64,000 bases of DNA from Neisseria zalophi (GTDB lineage Bacteria; Pseudomonadota; Gammaproteobacteria; Burkholderiales; Neisseriaceae). Position numbers and translations under genes: made by a program. Location of the stretch: the NCBI RefSeq assembly GCF_008807015.1, contig NZ_CP031700.1, forward strand, positions 2,359,694-2,423,693, in the 5' to 3' direction. Shown here piece after piece: positions 7,441-16,997 of this stretch (position 1 is the stretch's first letter; the number at the start of each line of letters is the position of its first letter). Under the pieces are notes generated by a model. It saw only the letters and a list, made by a program, of their open reading frames with translations. It had not been told where the DNA came from and did no database searches.

Positions 7441-9501
7441 ATGACCTCAACCCTATTAATCGAACTCCGCACCGAAGAGTTGCCGCCCAAAGCACTCAAC
7501 ACACTGGGCAACCACTTAGCCGCTTCCGTTGCCGAAGGCTTGGCCAAAGCGCAATTAATCGACGGTGAAACCGAATACACGGCTTATGCCTCACCGCGCC
7601 GCTTGGCCGTACAAGTGAAAAATGTTAAAGCAGTTCAGGCCGACCAACATATTGTGAAAAAAGGCCCTGCCGTTGCCAACGCTATAAAAGACGGTGTACC
7701 GACCAAAGCACTGGAAGGCTTTGCCCGCTCTTGCGGCGCCGATATTGCCGATCTGAAAATCATTCACGACGGCAAACAAGATGTTTATGCGCATGAGTTT
7801 ACCCAACAAGGTAAAACGCTGGCCGAATTATTGGCAGACATCTTAAACCAAGCCATTAAAAAACTGCCGATTCCTAAAGTGATGCGCTGGGGCAGCAGCA
7901 CCCATACTTTTGTGCGCCCTGTTCATGGTTTGGTCGTGATGCATGGCATCGACACCGTTCCGGCCGAAGTATTGGGTTTAAACAGCGGCAACACCACTCT
8001 CGGCCACCGTTTCCTTTCAGACGGCCTCATCACCTTAACCGATGCCGATGCCTACGCCAAACAAATGCGCGACACAGGCAAAGTGATTGCTTCGTTTGCC
8101 GAACGTAAAGCCGCGATTCAGACGGCCTTAACCGAACAAGCAGGCCGTCTGAATGCTCAAGTGGCTGCCGATGAGGCTTTATTAGACGAAGTGACCGCTT
8201 TGGTTGAATGGCCGGTTGTGCTTGAAGCCGGGTTTGAAGCCCACTTTTTGGCCGTGCCGCAAGAGTGCCTGATTCTCACTATGCAGCAAAACCAAAAATA
8301 CTTCCCGCTGCTAGATCAAAACGGCAAGCTGATTAACCGCTTCTTATTGGTTTCCAACTTAGAAGCCGATGATCCTTCGCATATTATCCAAGGCAATGAG
8401 CGCGTATTGCGCGCCCGTTTGGCCGATGCGGAATTTTTCTACAAGCAAGACCAAAAAGCCACGTTGGAAAGCCGTCTGCCCAAACTGGCCAATGTGGTTT
8501 ACCACAATAAAATCGGTTCGCAAGCCGAGCGTATCGAACGCCTGCAAAGCATTGCCGCCTATATCGCCAAGGGCTTGGGAGCTGATGCGGCCGTAGCCGA
8601 GCGCGCCGCCCGTTTGGCGAAAGCCGATTTGGTGACCGAAATGGTTGGCGAGTTCCCCGAACTGCAAGGCACAATGGGGAAATATTATGCCCGCTTAGAC
8701 GGTGAAACCAATGAAATCGCCGATGCTATCGAACAGCACTACCAACCGCGCTTTGCCGGCGATGCTTTGCCCGAAAGCCCTACCGCTACCGCCGTGGCAT
8801 TGGCCGACAAACTGGAAACACTGGTCGGCATTTGGGGCATCGGCCTGATTCCTACCGGCGATAAAGACCCTTACGCCCTACGCCGTGCCGCATTGGGGGT
8901 ATTGCGTATGCTGATGGATAACAATCTGGATATCAACGAGTTGTTGGAAGTGGTTTATCAAAGCTTCCCGCAAGGCAAACTTTCGGAAAATACCACCGCA
9001 GAAGTAGCGGACTTTATGCAGGCACGTTTGGCCGTATTGCTGCAAAACGATTATCCGCAAGATATTGTAGCGGCCATCTTAGCGAAAAAGCCAAGCCGTT
9101 TAAACGATTTAACCGCCAAACTGCAAGCCGTTGCCGCCTTCAAGCAGCTACCTGAAGCTGCCGCTCTAGCTGCCGCCAATAAACGCGTGCAAAACTTATT
9201 GAAAAAAGCCGACGGCGCACTGGGCGCAGTCAATGCCAATTTATTGGCACAAGACGAAGAAAAAGCCTTGTTTACCGCCGCAACTGCTTTACAGCCGAAG
9301 ATTGAAGCGGCATTAGGCAATCAAGACTTTCAGACGGCCTTAACCGAGCTGGCAGCCATCAAACCGCAAGTTGATGCGTTTTTCGACCATGTTATGGTGA
9401 TGGCAGATGATGCGGCAGTCAAACAAAACCGCCTCAACCTGCTCAACCAACTGGCGCAGCTCATGAATGCGGTGGCCGATATTGCATTATTAAGCGAATA
9501 G
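7441..9501 (+). CDS. glyS: Glycine-tRNA ligase beta subunit
   Basis: The beta chain binds tRNA-Gly and is needed with GlyQ for glycylation. The 686-residue product has the standard length and opens with TLLIELRTEELPPKAL, with ASPRRLAVQV, VMRWGS and VTEMVGEFPELQGTMGKYYA further on and a C-terminal anticodon-binding-like helical domain. Several DUS copies are inside the gene (about 8010, 8118, 8142, 9329), one pair only 24 bases apart. With the R-M unit inserted upstream, it must be read through from that unit or from its own promoter; AAGAAAG precedes the ATG. Confidence 0.97.
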   Translation: MTSTLLIELRTEELPPKALNTLGNHLAASVAEGLAKAQLIDGETEYTAYASPRRLAVQVKNVKAVQADQHIVKKGPAVANAIKDGVPTKALEGFARSCGADIADLKIIHDGKQDVYAHEFTQQGKTLAELLADILNQAIKKLPIPKVMRWGSSTHTFVRPVHGLVVMHGIDTVPAEVLGLNSGNTTLGHRFLSDGLITLTDADAYAKQMRDTGKVIASFAERKAAIQTALTEQAGRLNAQVAADEALLDEVTALVEWPVVLEAGFEAHFLAVPQECLILTMQQNQKYFPLLDQNGKLINRFLLVSNLEADDPSHIIQGNERVLRARLADAEFFYKQDQKATLESRLPKLANVVYHNKIGSQAERIERLQSIAAYIAKGLGADAAVAERAARLAKADLVTEMVGEFPELQGTMGKYYARLDGETNEIADAIEQHYQPRFAGDALPESPTATAVALADKLETLVGIWGIGLIPTGDKDPYALRRAALGVLRMLMDNNLDINELLEVVYQSFPQGKLSENTTAEVADFMQARLAVLLQNDYPQDIVAAILAKKPSRLNDLTAKLQAVAAFKQLPEAAALAAANKRVQNLLKKADGALGAVNANLLAQDEEKALFTAATALQPKIEAALGNQDFQTALTELAAIKPQVDAFFDHVMVMADDAAVKQNRLNLLNQLAQLMNAVADIALLSE

Positions 9502-9550
9502 TGATAAATCTATCTATTTGATTTTAAAAATTATTAATGCAAAAACCTGA

Positions 9551-9585
9551 AAAAATCAGGGCGGAATCTATCCGCCCTGATTTTA
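9551..9585 (+). terminator. Intrinsic terminator after glyS
   Basis: AAAATCAGGGCGGA pairs with TCCGCCCTGATTTT around ATCTA and is followed by T-rich sequence. Confidence 0.9.
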
Positions 9586-9981
9586 TTTTATTGCTTTCCT
9601 TTCTAAAACCACCCAATCCTACTAAAAATGAAATTTTTTCATTTTTAGTAGGCCACATTCGCCATCTCTATATGCAGCCCACCTAAGCCAAATACATTCA
9701 AAAATAGATAATATTCACATTTGAATGAAAATAAATTGTTTTAAAATAAATATCATAAATATATTTTCATTTTAAAAAATTAATTAAATTTCATAAACAA
9801 ATGATTATATAAAATATTATTACAACAATGCCGTCTGAATTAGCACATTAAAACCCAAGCTGTTTAATAGTTTTTTACACTTAAAAACACGGAAACAAAT
9901 TGAAAAATTCAATGTTCACACTTGAATAATCACTCGAAATTCTGTAATCTTATAGAATAAACAACCAACTAGAATTCTGAA
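9586..9981. other. AT-rich non-coding region upstream of the betaine transporter
   Basis: No credible gene. It contains a perfect 16-bp inverted repeat with a 3-base centre (9618-9652, CCTACTAAAAATGAAA arms), several weaker AT inverted repeats, and one ATGCCGTCTGAA (9828-9839), the rarer uptake-sequence form in this window. It presumably holds the proV promoter, but no clear -35/-10 pair stands out. Confidence 0.7.
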
Positions 9982-11223
9982 ATGTCTGAACAATCTCCCC
10001 AAGCCAAGCTTACGGTTAAAAATCTTTATAAGATTTTCGGCCCGAACCCCAAAGCAGCACTCAAACTGCATAGCAAAGGATTGGAAAAAGAAGAAATCTT
10101 CGCCGAAACCGGCAGTACCGTTGCAGTCGGCGATGTCAACCTTGAAATTTACGAAGGTGAAATTTTTGTCATTATGGGCTTATCCGGCTCAGGAAAATCC
10201 ACATTAGTCAGACTCTTTAACCGCCTAATCGAACCCAGCCAAGGGCAGGTATTGATTGACGGCGAAGATGTCGTTGCCATGAGTGATGCACGGTTAAGAC
10301 AAGTGCGCCGTGAAAAAATCAGTATGGTTTTTCAATCTTTCGCACTTATGCCGCATTTAACCAACCGTCAAAATGTTGCCTTTGGCCTTGAGCTTGCCGG
10401 CGTGCCGGAAGCCGAACGCAACGAGCGTGCCCAAGTTGCCTTGGATCAAGTTGGTTTGGGTGCATACGGGGAAAGTTATCCCGACGAATTATCCGGCGGA
10501 ATGCGCCAACGTGTCGGCTTAGCACGCGCCTTGGCAAACGATCCGGCTATTTTATTAATGGATGAAGCTTTTTCAGCATTGGATCCGCTGATTCGTACCG
10601 AAATGCAAGACGAACTGATTCAATTGCAAGCCCGCGACAAACGCACCATTATTTTTATTTCACATGATTTAGATGAAGCCATGCGCATCGGCAACCGTAT
10701 TGCCATTATGCAAAACGGTTCTGTCGTACAAGTCGGTACCCCTGATGAAATTCTCAGACAGCCGGCCAATGATTATGTCCGTTCGTTTTTCAAAGAAGTC
10801 AATGTTTCCCAAGTTTATACGGCCGGCGATTTGGCTCGCCGTACCCAACTGACTTTCCCGCACCGTGCCGGCCAGGCCAATATGCGCAGCTTTTTAAAAC
10901 GCATGAGCGAAAACGACCGCGACTACGGCTTTCTGCTTGATGAAGACAAACATTTTATAGGTGTTATCTCCGTCGAATCGCTAAAAGGGGCTATCACACG
11001 AGAAGAACCAATTCAATCAGCCATCTTGCCGGATTTGGAAGCAGTGCCTGCCGATACGCCGATACGCGATATGTTTAACACCGCAGCCCGTTTCCCCTGC
11101 CCCGTTCCGATTGTCGATGCCGAAGGGCGGCATGTCGGCTCTATCAGCAAAGCGGTATTGCTGGAAACGTTAAGCCCGCCTGAAGAACCCGAAACTGAAG
11201 AAGCCAAAGCAACCGAAGCATAA
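9982..11223 (+). CDS. proV: Glycine betaine/proline ABC importer, ATP-binding subunit
   Basis: ATPase of an osmoprotectant importer. The 413-residue protein has the ProV layout: an N-terminal family-specific extension, Walker [10 protein letters not shown] (66-74), the Q-loop FQSFALMPH, signature LSGGMRQRV, Walker [13 protein letters not shown] and the H-loop FISHDLDEA, then two CBS domains from about residue 280 that are thought to sense ionic strength or nucleotides. It is first of three genes for a full ABC transporter. A tandem pair of same-orientation DUS (11230-11257) follows the stop, before proW. Confidence 0.95.
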   Translation: MSEQSPQAKLTVKNLYKIFGPNPKAALKLHSKGLEKEEIFAETGSTVAVGDVNLEIYEGEIFVIMGLSGSGKSTLVRLFNRLIEPSQGQVLIDGEDVVAMSDARLRQVRREKISMVFQSFALMPHLTNRQNVAFGLELAGVPEAERNERAQVALDQVGLGAYGESYPDELSGGMRQRVGLARALANDPAILLMDEAFSALDPLIRTEMQDELIQLQARDKRTIIFISHDLDEAMRIGNRIAIMQNGSVVQVGTPDEILRQPANDYVRSFFKEVNVSQVYTAGDLARRTQLTFPHRAGQANMRSFLKRMSENDRDYGFLLDEDKHFIGVISVESLKGAITREEPIQSAILPDLEAVPADTPIRDMFNTAARFPCPVPIVDAEGRHVGSISKAVLLETLSPPEEPETEEAKATEA

Positions 11224-11229
11224 AAGCTT

Positions 11230-11257
11230 TTCAGACGGCCTCTTTTTCAGACGGCCT
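11230..11257 (-). repeat. Tandem same-orientation DUS pair between proV and proW
   Basis: Two copies of TTCAGACGGCCT at 11230-11241 and 11246-11257 are in the same orientation with a 16-base period, so unlike most DUS pairs here they cannot form a terminator stem. This fits proV and proW being one transcript. Confidence 0.85.
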
Positions 11258-11323
11258 GCCGATAACCCGCATAACAGATATTCAATACTTTCTGTCCGCC
11301 ACAATATTAAGAAAGGACAAATA

Positions 11324-12379
11324 ATGCCCAGCAGTAATCCTTGGGGGAGTGCCTCCCCCGCCGATGCAGACAATGCCGCTTCAGCAGTAAGCACCGCCTC
11401 ACAGGCAACTGACACTTCTTCTATGCTTTCCGCCGGCGATGCCGTCGAACAGCCATTTTCTTTATTACACCCCTTCGACCACGCACAAATCCCGTTAGAT
11501 CAATGGGTAGAGCAAATTGTCGGCTGGATTGTCCAACACTTCCGCGGTTTTTTCTCAGCCATTAAAACCCCTGTTGATTGGACGCTTTCCTCTATCGAAA
11601 GCGCTTTACAATCCCTGCCCGCATTAGCACTAATTGCCATTATGGTACTTTTGGCTTGGCAGCTATCCGGTAAAAAACTGGCTTTAGGCACACTGGCCGG
11701 CATGCTGTTTATCGGCTTTATCGGCGCATGGTCGGAAATGGTCACCACCTTATCGCTGGTGATTACCACCGTACTTTTCTGTATGTTAATCGGCATTCCC
11801 ACCGGCATTGCCATGGCAAGCAGTGAAAAGCTGGCCAAAGTCTTGCGCCCGATTTTAGATGCTATGCAGACCACACCCGCTTTCGTTTATTTGGTGCCGA
11901 TTGTGATGCTGTTCGGTATCGGTAATGTACCCGGCGTGGTGGTAACCATTATTTTCGCCGTGCCGCCCGTTATCCGTTTAACCAACTTAGGTATCCGCCA
12001 AGTACCGGAAGACTTAATCGAAGCCGCCCATTCATTTGGCGCGGATACCAAACAAATGCTGTTTAAAGTTCAACTCCCATTGGCCATGCCGACCATTATG
12101 GCCGGCGTAAACCAAACCCTGATGCTCAGCCTTTCCATGGTCGTGATTGCCTCTATGATTTCGGTAGGCGGCTTGGGCTTGATGGTATTACGCGGTATCG
12201 GCCGCTTAGATATCGGCTTGGCCTCTATCGGCGGCTTGAGCATTGTGATTATGGCTATCGTGCTTGACCGCATGACCCAATCACTCGGCCAAAGCAACCG
12301 CAGCCGCGTAAACCGCTGGTATCACACCGGCCCCGTCGGCTTGCTGACACGCCCGTTTAGAAGCAAAAGCACCAACTAA
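11324..12379 (+). CDS. proW: Glycine betaine/proline ABC importer, permease
   Basis: Membrane subunit of the importer, 351 residues. A long soluble N-terminal part (about 95 residues, ending in the [12 protein letters not shown] segment) precedes a run of hydrophobic helices from about residue 97 to 320. The binding-protein-dependent permease motif is in [25 protein letters not shown]. The ATG at 11324 has AAAGGA upstream. It lies 100 bases after proV and 59 bases before proX. Confidence 0.94.
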   Translation: MPSSNPWGSASPADADNAASAVSTASQATDTSSMLSAGDAVEQPFSLLHPFDHAQIPLDQWVEQIVGWIVQHFRGFFSAIKTPVDWTLSSIESALQSLPALALIAIMVLLAWQLSGKKLALGTLAGMLFIGFIGAWSEMVTTLSLVITTVLFCMLIGIPTGIAMASSEKLAKVLRPILDAMQTTPAFVYLVPIVMLFGIGNVPGVVVTIIFAVPPVIRLTNLGIRQVPEDLIEAAHSFGADTKQMLFKVQLPLAMPTIMAGVNQTLMLSLSMVVIASMISVGGLGLMVLRGIGRLDIGLASIGGLSIVIMAIVLDRMTQSLGQSNRSRVNRWYHTGPVGLLTRPFRSKSTN

Positions 12380-12438
12380 TTTTAAACAACACTATTTCTC
12401 ATTAAATACATTCAATAAACCTACAAAGGAGTAAGAAT

Positions 12439-13476
12439 ATGAATAAAACTTTATCATTAACCCTAATGGCTACCGCCTTTGCTTTCGGTTTATCCGCTTG
12501 TGGAAACCAACCGCAAGAGGCCGCCCAGTCTTCCAACGACACGGCTACCGAACAAAGCCAACCGGGTAAAGGTGTAAGCGTACAAGCATTGCATAGCCCG
12601 ATTTCCGAAGAAAGCTTTCAAACACTGGTGATTAACAACCTGCTGAAAGAATTAGGCTATGATGTTCAGCCGGTTAAAGAAGTAGATTACAGCGCCGCCT
12701 ATACGGCCATTGCCAATGGCGATGCCACTTATCACACTGTTAACTGGGATCCGCTGCACAACGAAATGTATAAAAATGCAGGCGGGGATGACAAATTCTA
12801 CCGCGAAGGCAACTATATTACCGGTGCCGCACAAGGCTACCTCATTGATAAAAAAACCGCCGACCAATACAACATTACCAATATCGAACAATTTAAAGAC
12901 CCTAATATTGCTAAATTATTCGATACCGACGGCGACGGCAAAGCCGACTTAACCGGCTGCCAAGCAGGCTGGGGATGTGAAGCCGTTATCGAATATCAGC
13001 TTGATGCCTTCAAACTGCGCGACAATATCACCCATAAACAAGGCCAATATGCCGCGATTATTTCCGATACCATCACCCGCTATAAAGACGGCCAACCGGT
13101 GTTCTACTACACTTGGACGCCGTATTGGGTATCCGGCAAATTAGTGCCCGGTAAAGATGTCGTATGGCTGCAAGTGCCTTCAAGCGCCAACCCCAGAAAC
13201 GAAGACACCACCGCGCCGGATGGCAAAAACTATGGCTTTGCCGTAAATAGCGAGCGCATTGTTGCCAATAAAAACTTTGCAGCCGAAAACCCGGCGGCAG
13301 CCAAATTATTCGCCGTTGCCGAACTTCCTTTGGAAGACGTAAACGCCGAAAACACCTTGATTGCCGACGGCGAAAGCAGCCCAGAACAAATCCAGCAACA
13401 TGCCGACAACTGGATTAAAGCCAACCGCGCTACCGTAGACAAATGGTTGGCAGAAGCACGCGCAGCAGCAAAATAA
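12439..13476 (+). CDS. proX: Glycine betaine-binding protein (lipoprotein form)
   Basis: Substrate-binding protein of the importer, 345 residues. It starts with a type II signal peptide ending in LSAC, making Cys 21 the lipidated residue, so it is membrane-tethered and not free in the periplasm as in E. coli ProX. The mature part has the ProX-like opening [12 protein letters not shown] and aromatic-rich segments (YTWTPYW, GWGCE) likely to form the quaternary-amine binding cage. AAAGGAG precedes the ATG. Specificity for betaine versus proline cannot be settled from sequence alone. Confidence 0.92.
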   Translation: MNKTLSLTLMATAFAFGLSACGNQPQEAAQSSNDTATEQSQPGKGVSVQALHSPISEESFQTLVINNLLKELGYDVQPVKEVDYSAAYTAIANGDATYHTVNWDPLHNEMYKNAGGDDKFYREGNYITGAAQGYLIDKKTADQYNITNIEQFKDPNIAKLFDTDGDGKADLTGCQAGWGCEAVIEYQLDAFKLRDNITHKQGQYAAIISDTITRYKDGQPVFYYTWTPYWVSGKLVPGKDVVWLQVPSSANPRNEDTTAPDGKNYGFAVNSERIVANKNFAAENPAAAKLFAVAELPLEDVNAENTLIADGESSPEQIQQHADNWIKANRATVDKWLAEARAAAK

Positions 13477-13506
13477 TCTTTGCTTGAAAAAAGCACTGCA
13501 AATTTT

Positions 13507-13541
13507 AAGCCCGACTGAAAAAATTTTTCAGTCGGGCTTTT
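13507..13541 (+). terminator. Intrinsic terminator after proX
   Basis: AAGCCCGACTGAAAAA pairs with TTTTTCAGTCGGGCTT and runs into Ts. It resembles a DUS stem (GACTGAA versus GTCTGAA) but does not match the uptake motif. Confidence 0.9.
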
Positions 13542-13596
13542 GCTATTGGCAACAATGTTATAATCGCCTCTACAAAATGCCTGAAAGCCATGTGCT

Positions 13597-14031
13597 ATGT
13601 ATGACCATATTTCTTTTCATACCGAAGAAAACTACCCTGCAGACCTACCTGAAACCAATGCCGCCCACCATATCGGCTATTATTACGCTTGGGCCGTATC
13701 GCAAGACCTACACAGCCCCGAAGCAGAAAACCTACCTCAATTCGAAGCACTACAACACGGCACTATTTCGGGCGCTGAATTTGTACTCAACCAATTAAAA
13801 GGCGGCATAGATGAAACCTGCTTCAACGACTTAGGCAACCGCTTCACACAATATTATTACAACGACGATGAAGAAGGCTACGGCAATTTTCTGACCGATT
13901 ATTTCCTAGCTTTAGGTATTGAAGACGAAAACGGCTTCTACCATACAAAAAACACCCCGGCCATCCAACAACGGCTGAATCCGGTGTTTCAGACGGCCTT
14001 TGAAGAATGGTTAGATAGCATGAAACCATAA
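13597..14031 (+). CDS. Conserved hypothetical acidic protein (DUF7832-like)
   Basis: A 144-residue soluble, acidic protein without signal peptide or membrane segment. Its N-terminus (MYDHISFHTEENYPADLP, then HIGYYYAWA) resembles a widespread family of small uncharacterised proteins I associate with DUF7832, whose members are often linked to immunity or housekeeping contexts without known activity. A DUS encoding Phe-Gln-Thr-Ala lies near its 3' end (13987). It stands alone between the proX terminator and galE. Function unknown. Confidence 0.75.
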   Translation: MYDHISFHTEENYPADLPETNAAHHIGYYYAWAVSQDLHSPEAENLPQFEALQHGTISGAEFVLNQLKGGIDETCFNDLGNRFTQYYYNDDEEGYGNFLTDYFLALGIEDENGFYHTKNTPAIQQRLNPVFQTAFEEWLDSMKP

Positions 14032-14093
14032 ACCGTTCGAACAATGATTTAAATTATAATCCATAATAGAACTAAATTAATCAAGAGAAATAT

Positions 14094-15110
14094 ATGACCA
14101 TATTAGTAACAGGCGGAATGGGCTTTATCGGTTCCCACACCATTGCGGCATTAGCGGAAGCCGGATATGAAAGCATTATTCTAGATAATCTTTTTAATGC
14201 ATCGCCCAATGTTTTACCCCGTTTAGAGCAGATCACTGGAAAAACTATCCCTTTTTATCACGGCGACGTGCGTGACCGCATATTATTACAAAAAATATTC
14301 AATTTGCATAATATTGAAGCTGTGATACATTTTGCCGGATTAAAAGCCGTTGGTGAAAGCGTTCAAAAACCACTTGAATATTATAATAATAATGTTTATG
14401 GCAGCATGGTTTTACTTGAAGAAATGCAACGAGCTGGTGTATTTAATATTATATTTAGCTCTACTGCCACTGTCTATGGAATACCGGAAACCATACCATT
14501 AACCGAAAACATGCCCACCGGTATGACAACAAATCCATACAGCCAATCCAAATATGTGGTTGAACGCATACTACATGATACTGTTATTTCAGATAGCCGT
14601 TGGAGTGCCATTATATTGCGCTACTTCAATCCTGTAGGCGCACATGAGAGTGGTTTAATCGGTGAAAGCCCTAATGGTATCCCGAATAATCTCTTACCCT
14701 ACATCTGCCAAGTTGCACTAGGAAAAATCAAGCAGCTTAATATATTTGGCAATGACTATCCCACACATGACGGCACAGGCATACGTGACTATATTCATGT
14801 TGTCGACTTAGCAGAAGGCCATCTGAAAGCCATGCAAGCCAAACACAACCAACCAGGGCTACATATCTATAATTTAGGTACAGGCAAAGGCCTATCTGTA
14901 TTAGACATTATTCATGCTTTTGAACAAGCATCACAAATCAAAATACCTTATATTTTCGGACCAAGGCGAGCCGGTGATATTACTGAATACTATGCAGACA
15001 CCACAAAAGCCGCCACAGAATTAAATTGGCAAGCCAAAAGAAGTTTGCAAGATATTATGCACGACACTTGGCATTGGCAACAGAAAAATCCAAACGGATA
15101 TGATAAGTAA
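14094..15110 (+). CDS. galE: UDP-glucose 4-epimerase
   Basis: Interconverts UDP-glucose and UDP-galactose, the donor for LOS galactosyltransferases. The 338-residue SDR enzyme has TGGMGFIGSH for NAD binding at the N-terminus, SSTATVYG with the catalytic Ser/Thr, YSQSK (Tyr and Lys of the YxxxK pair) and the RYFNPVGAHESG block. A TATAAT hexamer at 14055-14060 may be its -10. Meningococci keep galE beside rfbBAC in capsule region D; here two LOS glycosyltransferase genes and an IS lie between them. The gene is AT-richer than its left neighbours and lacks a DUS. Confidence 0.95.
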   Translation: MTILVTGGMGFIGSHTIAALAEAGYESIILDNLFNASPNVLPRLEQITGKTIPFYHGDVRDRILLQKIFNLHNIEAVIHFAGLKAVGESVQKPLEYYNNNVYGSMVLLEEMQRAGVFNIIFSSTATVYGIPETIPLTENMPTGMTTNPYSQSKYVVERILHDTVISDSRWSAIILRYFNPVGAHESGLIGESPNGIPNNLLPYICQVALGKIKQLNIFGNDYPTHDGTGIRDYIHVVDLAEGHLKAMQAKHNQPGLHIYNLGTGKGLSVLDIIHAFEQASQIKIPYIFGPRRAGDITEYYADTTKAATELNWQAKRSLQDIMHDTWHWQQKNPNGYDK

Positions 15111-15120
15111 CATATTATAA

Positions 15121-15833
15121 GGGGCTGACGTAGATTAGCAAACAAGTTAGACTCAAAAAATGAAGATAACTCATTGCAAATTAAGAAAATCTACTCAGAA
15201 AAAACTGCTGGAATTTTTTGTACTGGAAGTAACTGCCCGAGCAGCAGCCAATATATTGGGTATTCAAGCCAATTCCGCCATGTTGTTTTATCGAAAAGTC
15301 CGGCAGGTGATTGCCTACCATTTAGAACTCGAAGCTGACAAAGTTTTTGCCGGTTCAGTAGAACTTGATGAAAGTTATTTCGGTGGTCGGCGTAAGGGTA
15401 AACGTGGTCGCGGGGCAGCCGGTAAAGTAGCAGTATTCGGCATCTTAAAACGCCATGGTAAAGTATATACGGTGGTGGTTGAGAACACCAAGCAATCGAC
15501 TTTACTGCCTGTTATTAAAAGAAAAATCATGCCTGACAGTATTGTTTATACGGACTGCTATAAAAGCTATGATGTACTGGATGTGAGTGAATTCAGCCAT
15601 CATCGGATCAATCACTCACAATTATTTGTAGACCGCCATAACCATATCAACAGTATTGAAAACTTTTGGAATCAGGCTAAACGTGTGTTAAGAAAATATA
15701 ATGGAATTGACAGGAAATCTTTCCCTTTATTCTTGAAAGAATGTGAATTCCGTTTTAACTTTGGGACACCGAAAGAGCAGCTGAAGATACTGCGGATTTG
15801 GTGTGATGTTTAGGGTTAATTTACGTCAGCCCC
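15121..15833 (+). mobile_element. IS1016-like insertion sequence (IS1595 family), intact
   Basis: A 713-bp element with terminal inverted repeats beginning GGGGCTGACGTA on both ends (left continues GATTA, right AATTA), one complete transposase gene and a perfect 8-bp target duplication. It sits 10 bases after galE and 20 bases before the GT25 gene. IS1016 copies are known beside capsule and surface-sugar genes in Haemophilus and Neisseria, where they help duplicate or exchange loci. Confidence 0.95.
15160..15813 (+). CDS. IS1595-family (IS1016 group) transposase
   Basis: A 217-residue transposase filling the element. Catalytic acidic residues are visible in VELDESYFGG, VYTDCYKSY and the HINSIENFW segment, the DDE-type arrangement of the ISXO2-like domain. 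The N-terminal helix-turn-helix-like part (TARAAANILGIQANSAMLFYRKVR) should bind the ends. No frameshift or internal stop is seen, so the enzyme may be active. Confidence 0.94.
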   Translation: MKITHCKLRKSTQKKLLEFFVLEVTARAAANILGIQANSAMLFYRKVRQVIAYHLELEADKVFAGSVELDESYFGGRRKGKRGRGAAGKVAVFGILKRHGKVYTVVVENTKQSTLLPVIKRKIMPDSIVYTDCYKSYDVLDVSEFSHHRINHSQLFVDRHNHINSIENFWNQAKRVLRKYNGIDRKSFPLFLKECEFRFNFGTPKEQLKILRIWCDV

Positions 15834-15853
15834 TATTATAAAGAAGATATAAA

Positions 15854-16666
15854 ATGCTAAAAAATTATGTTATCAGCATCAATACAGCATCATCTAGAAG
15901 AGCGCATATTACCCAAGAATTCGGCAAACAAAATATCCCTTTTGAATTTTTTGATGCCGTTACCCCCACAAATGGGCTAACTCAATCCATAGCGCGTTTT
16001 ATACCGGCCTTAGCAGAATACCCCTACCAAACACCTGGGGAGAAATCTTGCTTTATAAGCCATGTTTTACTATTACAAAAATGTATCGACGAGAATCTAC
16101 CCTATATAGGTATTTTTGAAGATGATATATTACTTGGCGAACATGCCGATTTATTTTTAACACAAGACAATTGGCTTAAAGAGCGCTTTAAACAACAAGA
16201 TAGTTTTATTATTAAACTAGAAACTTATCTCATGCGAACCAGAACTCAACCAGAATCTTATATTCAACCTTATAATAATCGCTCTTTTCATATCCTCAAT
16301 GCAGTCCATGTTGGTACAGCTGGGTATATTATTTCCACACAAGCTGCTCGTATTATTCTCCAACAATTCAATACAATACAAAGAGAAAGCATTAAAGCTA
16401 TTGATATTATGCTATTTAAAAGCTTTCTAAATCACCCAAATTTAAAAATATTTCAATTGCATCCCGCTCTTTGTGTACAAGAAGATAGACAATTAAACGA
16501 TGCCAGCAAACTTAAAAGTCAATTACACAAGGAAAGAGCACTAAACTGGGAAAAGAACCCAGAACCCAAACCAAAAAGGACATTCCAAGAACATATTATC
16601 AGAGCACTAGGTAAGTTCAAGCGTATACAAGAAAAGAAAAAATCTCAAATTGTTCCTTTTAAATAA
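15854..16666 (+). CDS. Glycosyltransferase family 25 (LOS galactosyltransferase-like)
   Basis: A 270-residue GT25 enzyme like neisserial LgtB/LgtE and Haemophilus LOS transferases. It begins YVISINTASSRR (usual GT25 start), has the CFISHVLLLQKC block and the metal/donor motif EDD (89-91), and a mid-protein TAGYIIS segment. Members transfer mostly galactose from UDP-Gal to LOS glucose or GlcNAc at the cytoplasmic face. GalE upstream would make that donor. The start has AGAAGATA in front. Linkage and acceptor cannot be read from sequence. The gene is AT-rich and without DUS. Confidence 0.85.
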   Translation: MLKNYVISINTASSRRAHITQEFGKQNIPFEFFDAVTPTNGLTQSIARFIPALAEYPYQTPGEKSCFISHVLLLQKCIDENLPYIGIFEDDILLGEHADLFLTQDNWLKERFKQQDSFIIKLETYLMRTRTQPESYIQPYNNRSFHILNAVHVGTAGYIISTQAARIILQQFNTIQRESIKAIDIMLFKSFLNHPNLKIFQLHPALCVQEDRQLNDASKLKSQLHKERALNWEKNPEPKPKRTFQEHIIRALGKFKRIQEKKKSQIVPFK

Positions 16667-16671
16667 AAGGA

Positions 16672-16997
16672 ATGAAATACTTATCTCACAAGACAATGGT
16701 TATTAAAATGCAAAAAATTAAGGTTGGATTGATTATTGATGAGTTTTTTGGCGGAGCAGAAACAGCATATGGAGGTTATGGATTTTTAGCAAGGCGGCTA
16801 ATTGCTAAATATATATCCCAAACAATGAAATAGAAATTGATGCTATAAGAAAATTAATAAGCAATGAAGAAAATATGAAAAAAATAGCAAATGATGCCAT
16901 TAACTATATTAAGGAAGTTCATAATATACCTTCATTTATCACGAATCTTAGAAAAGTTATAATTCTGCCAACTCATAAAAACATACATAAATTATGA
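16672..16997 (+). pseudogene. Remnant of a glycosyltransferase-like gene (frameshift and large internal deletion)
   Basis: Between the GT25 and GT8 genes only the two ends of an older gene remain. The first frame (16672-16833) reads KVGLIIDEFFGGAETAYGG then GFLARRLIAKY before a stop. The continuation YIPNNEIEID is found one frame away, followed by a C-terminal piece (ISNEENMKKIANDAINYIK...) ending at TGA 16995-16997. Similar N-termini occur, as I recall, in LOS/polysaccharide glycosyltransferases. The final TGA overlaps the next gene's ATG as ATGA, the spacing of a formerly intact operon. About 108 codons remain, so most of the gene is lost. Confidence 0.72.

Larger units (their letters stand above)
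15113..15841. repeat. 8-bp target-site duplication of the IS1595-family element
   Basis: TATTATAA occurs immediately left (15113-15120) and right (15834-15841) of the element. An 8-bp duplication is typical of the IS1595 family and shows simple, recent transposition. Confidence 0.9.

Noticed and set aside
13507..13541. DUS pair after proX
   Set aside because: The stem reads GCCCGACTGAA, not GCCGTCTGAA, so it is only a terminator.
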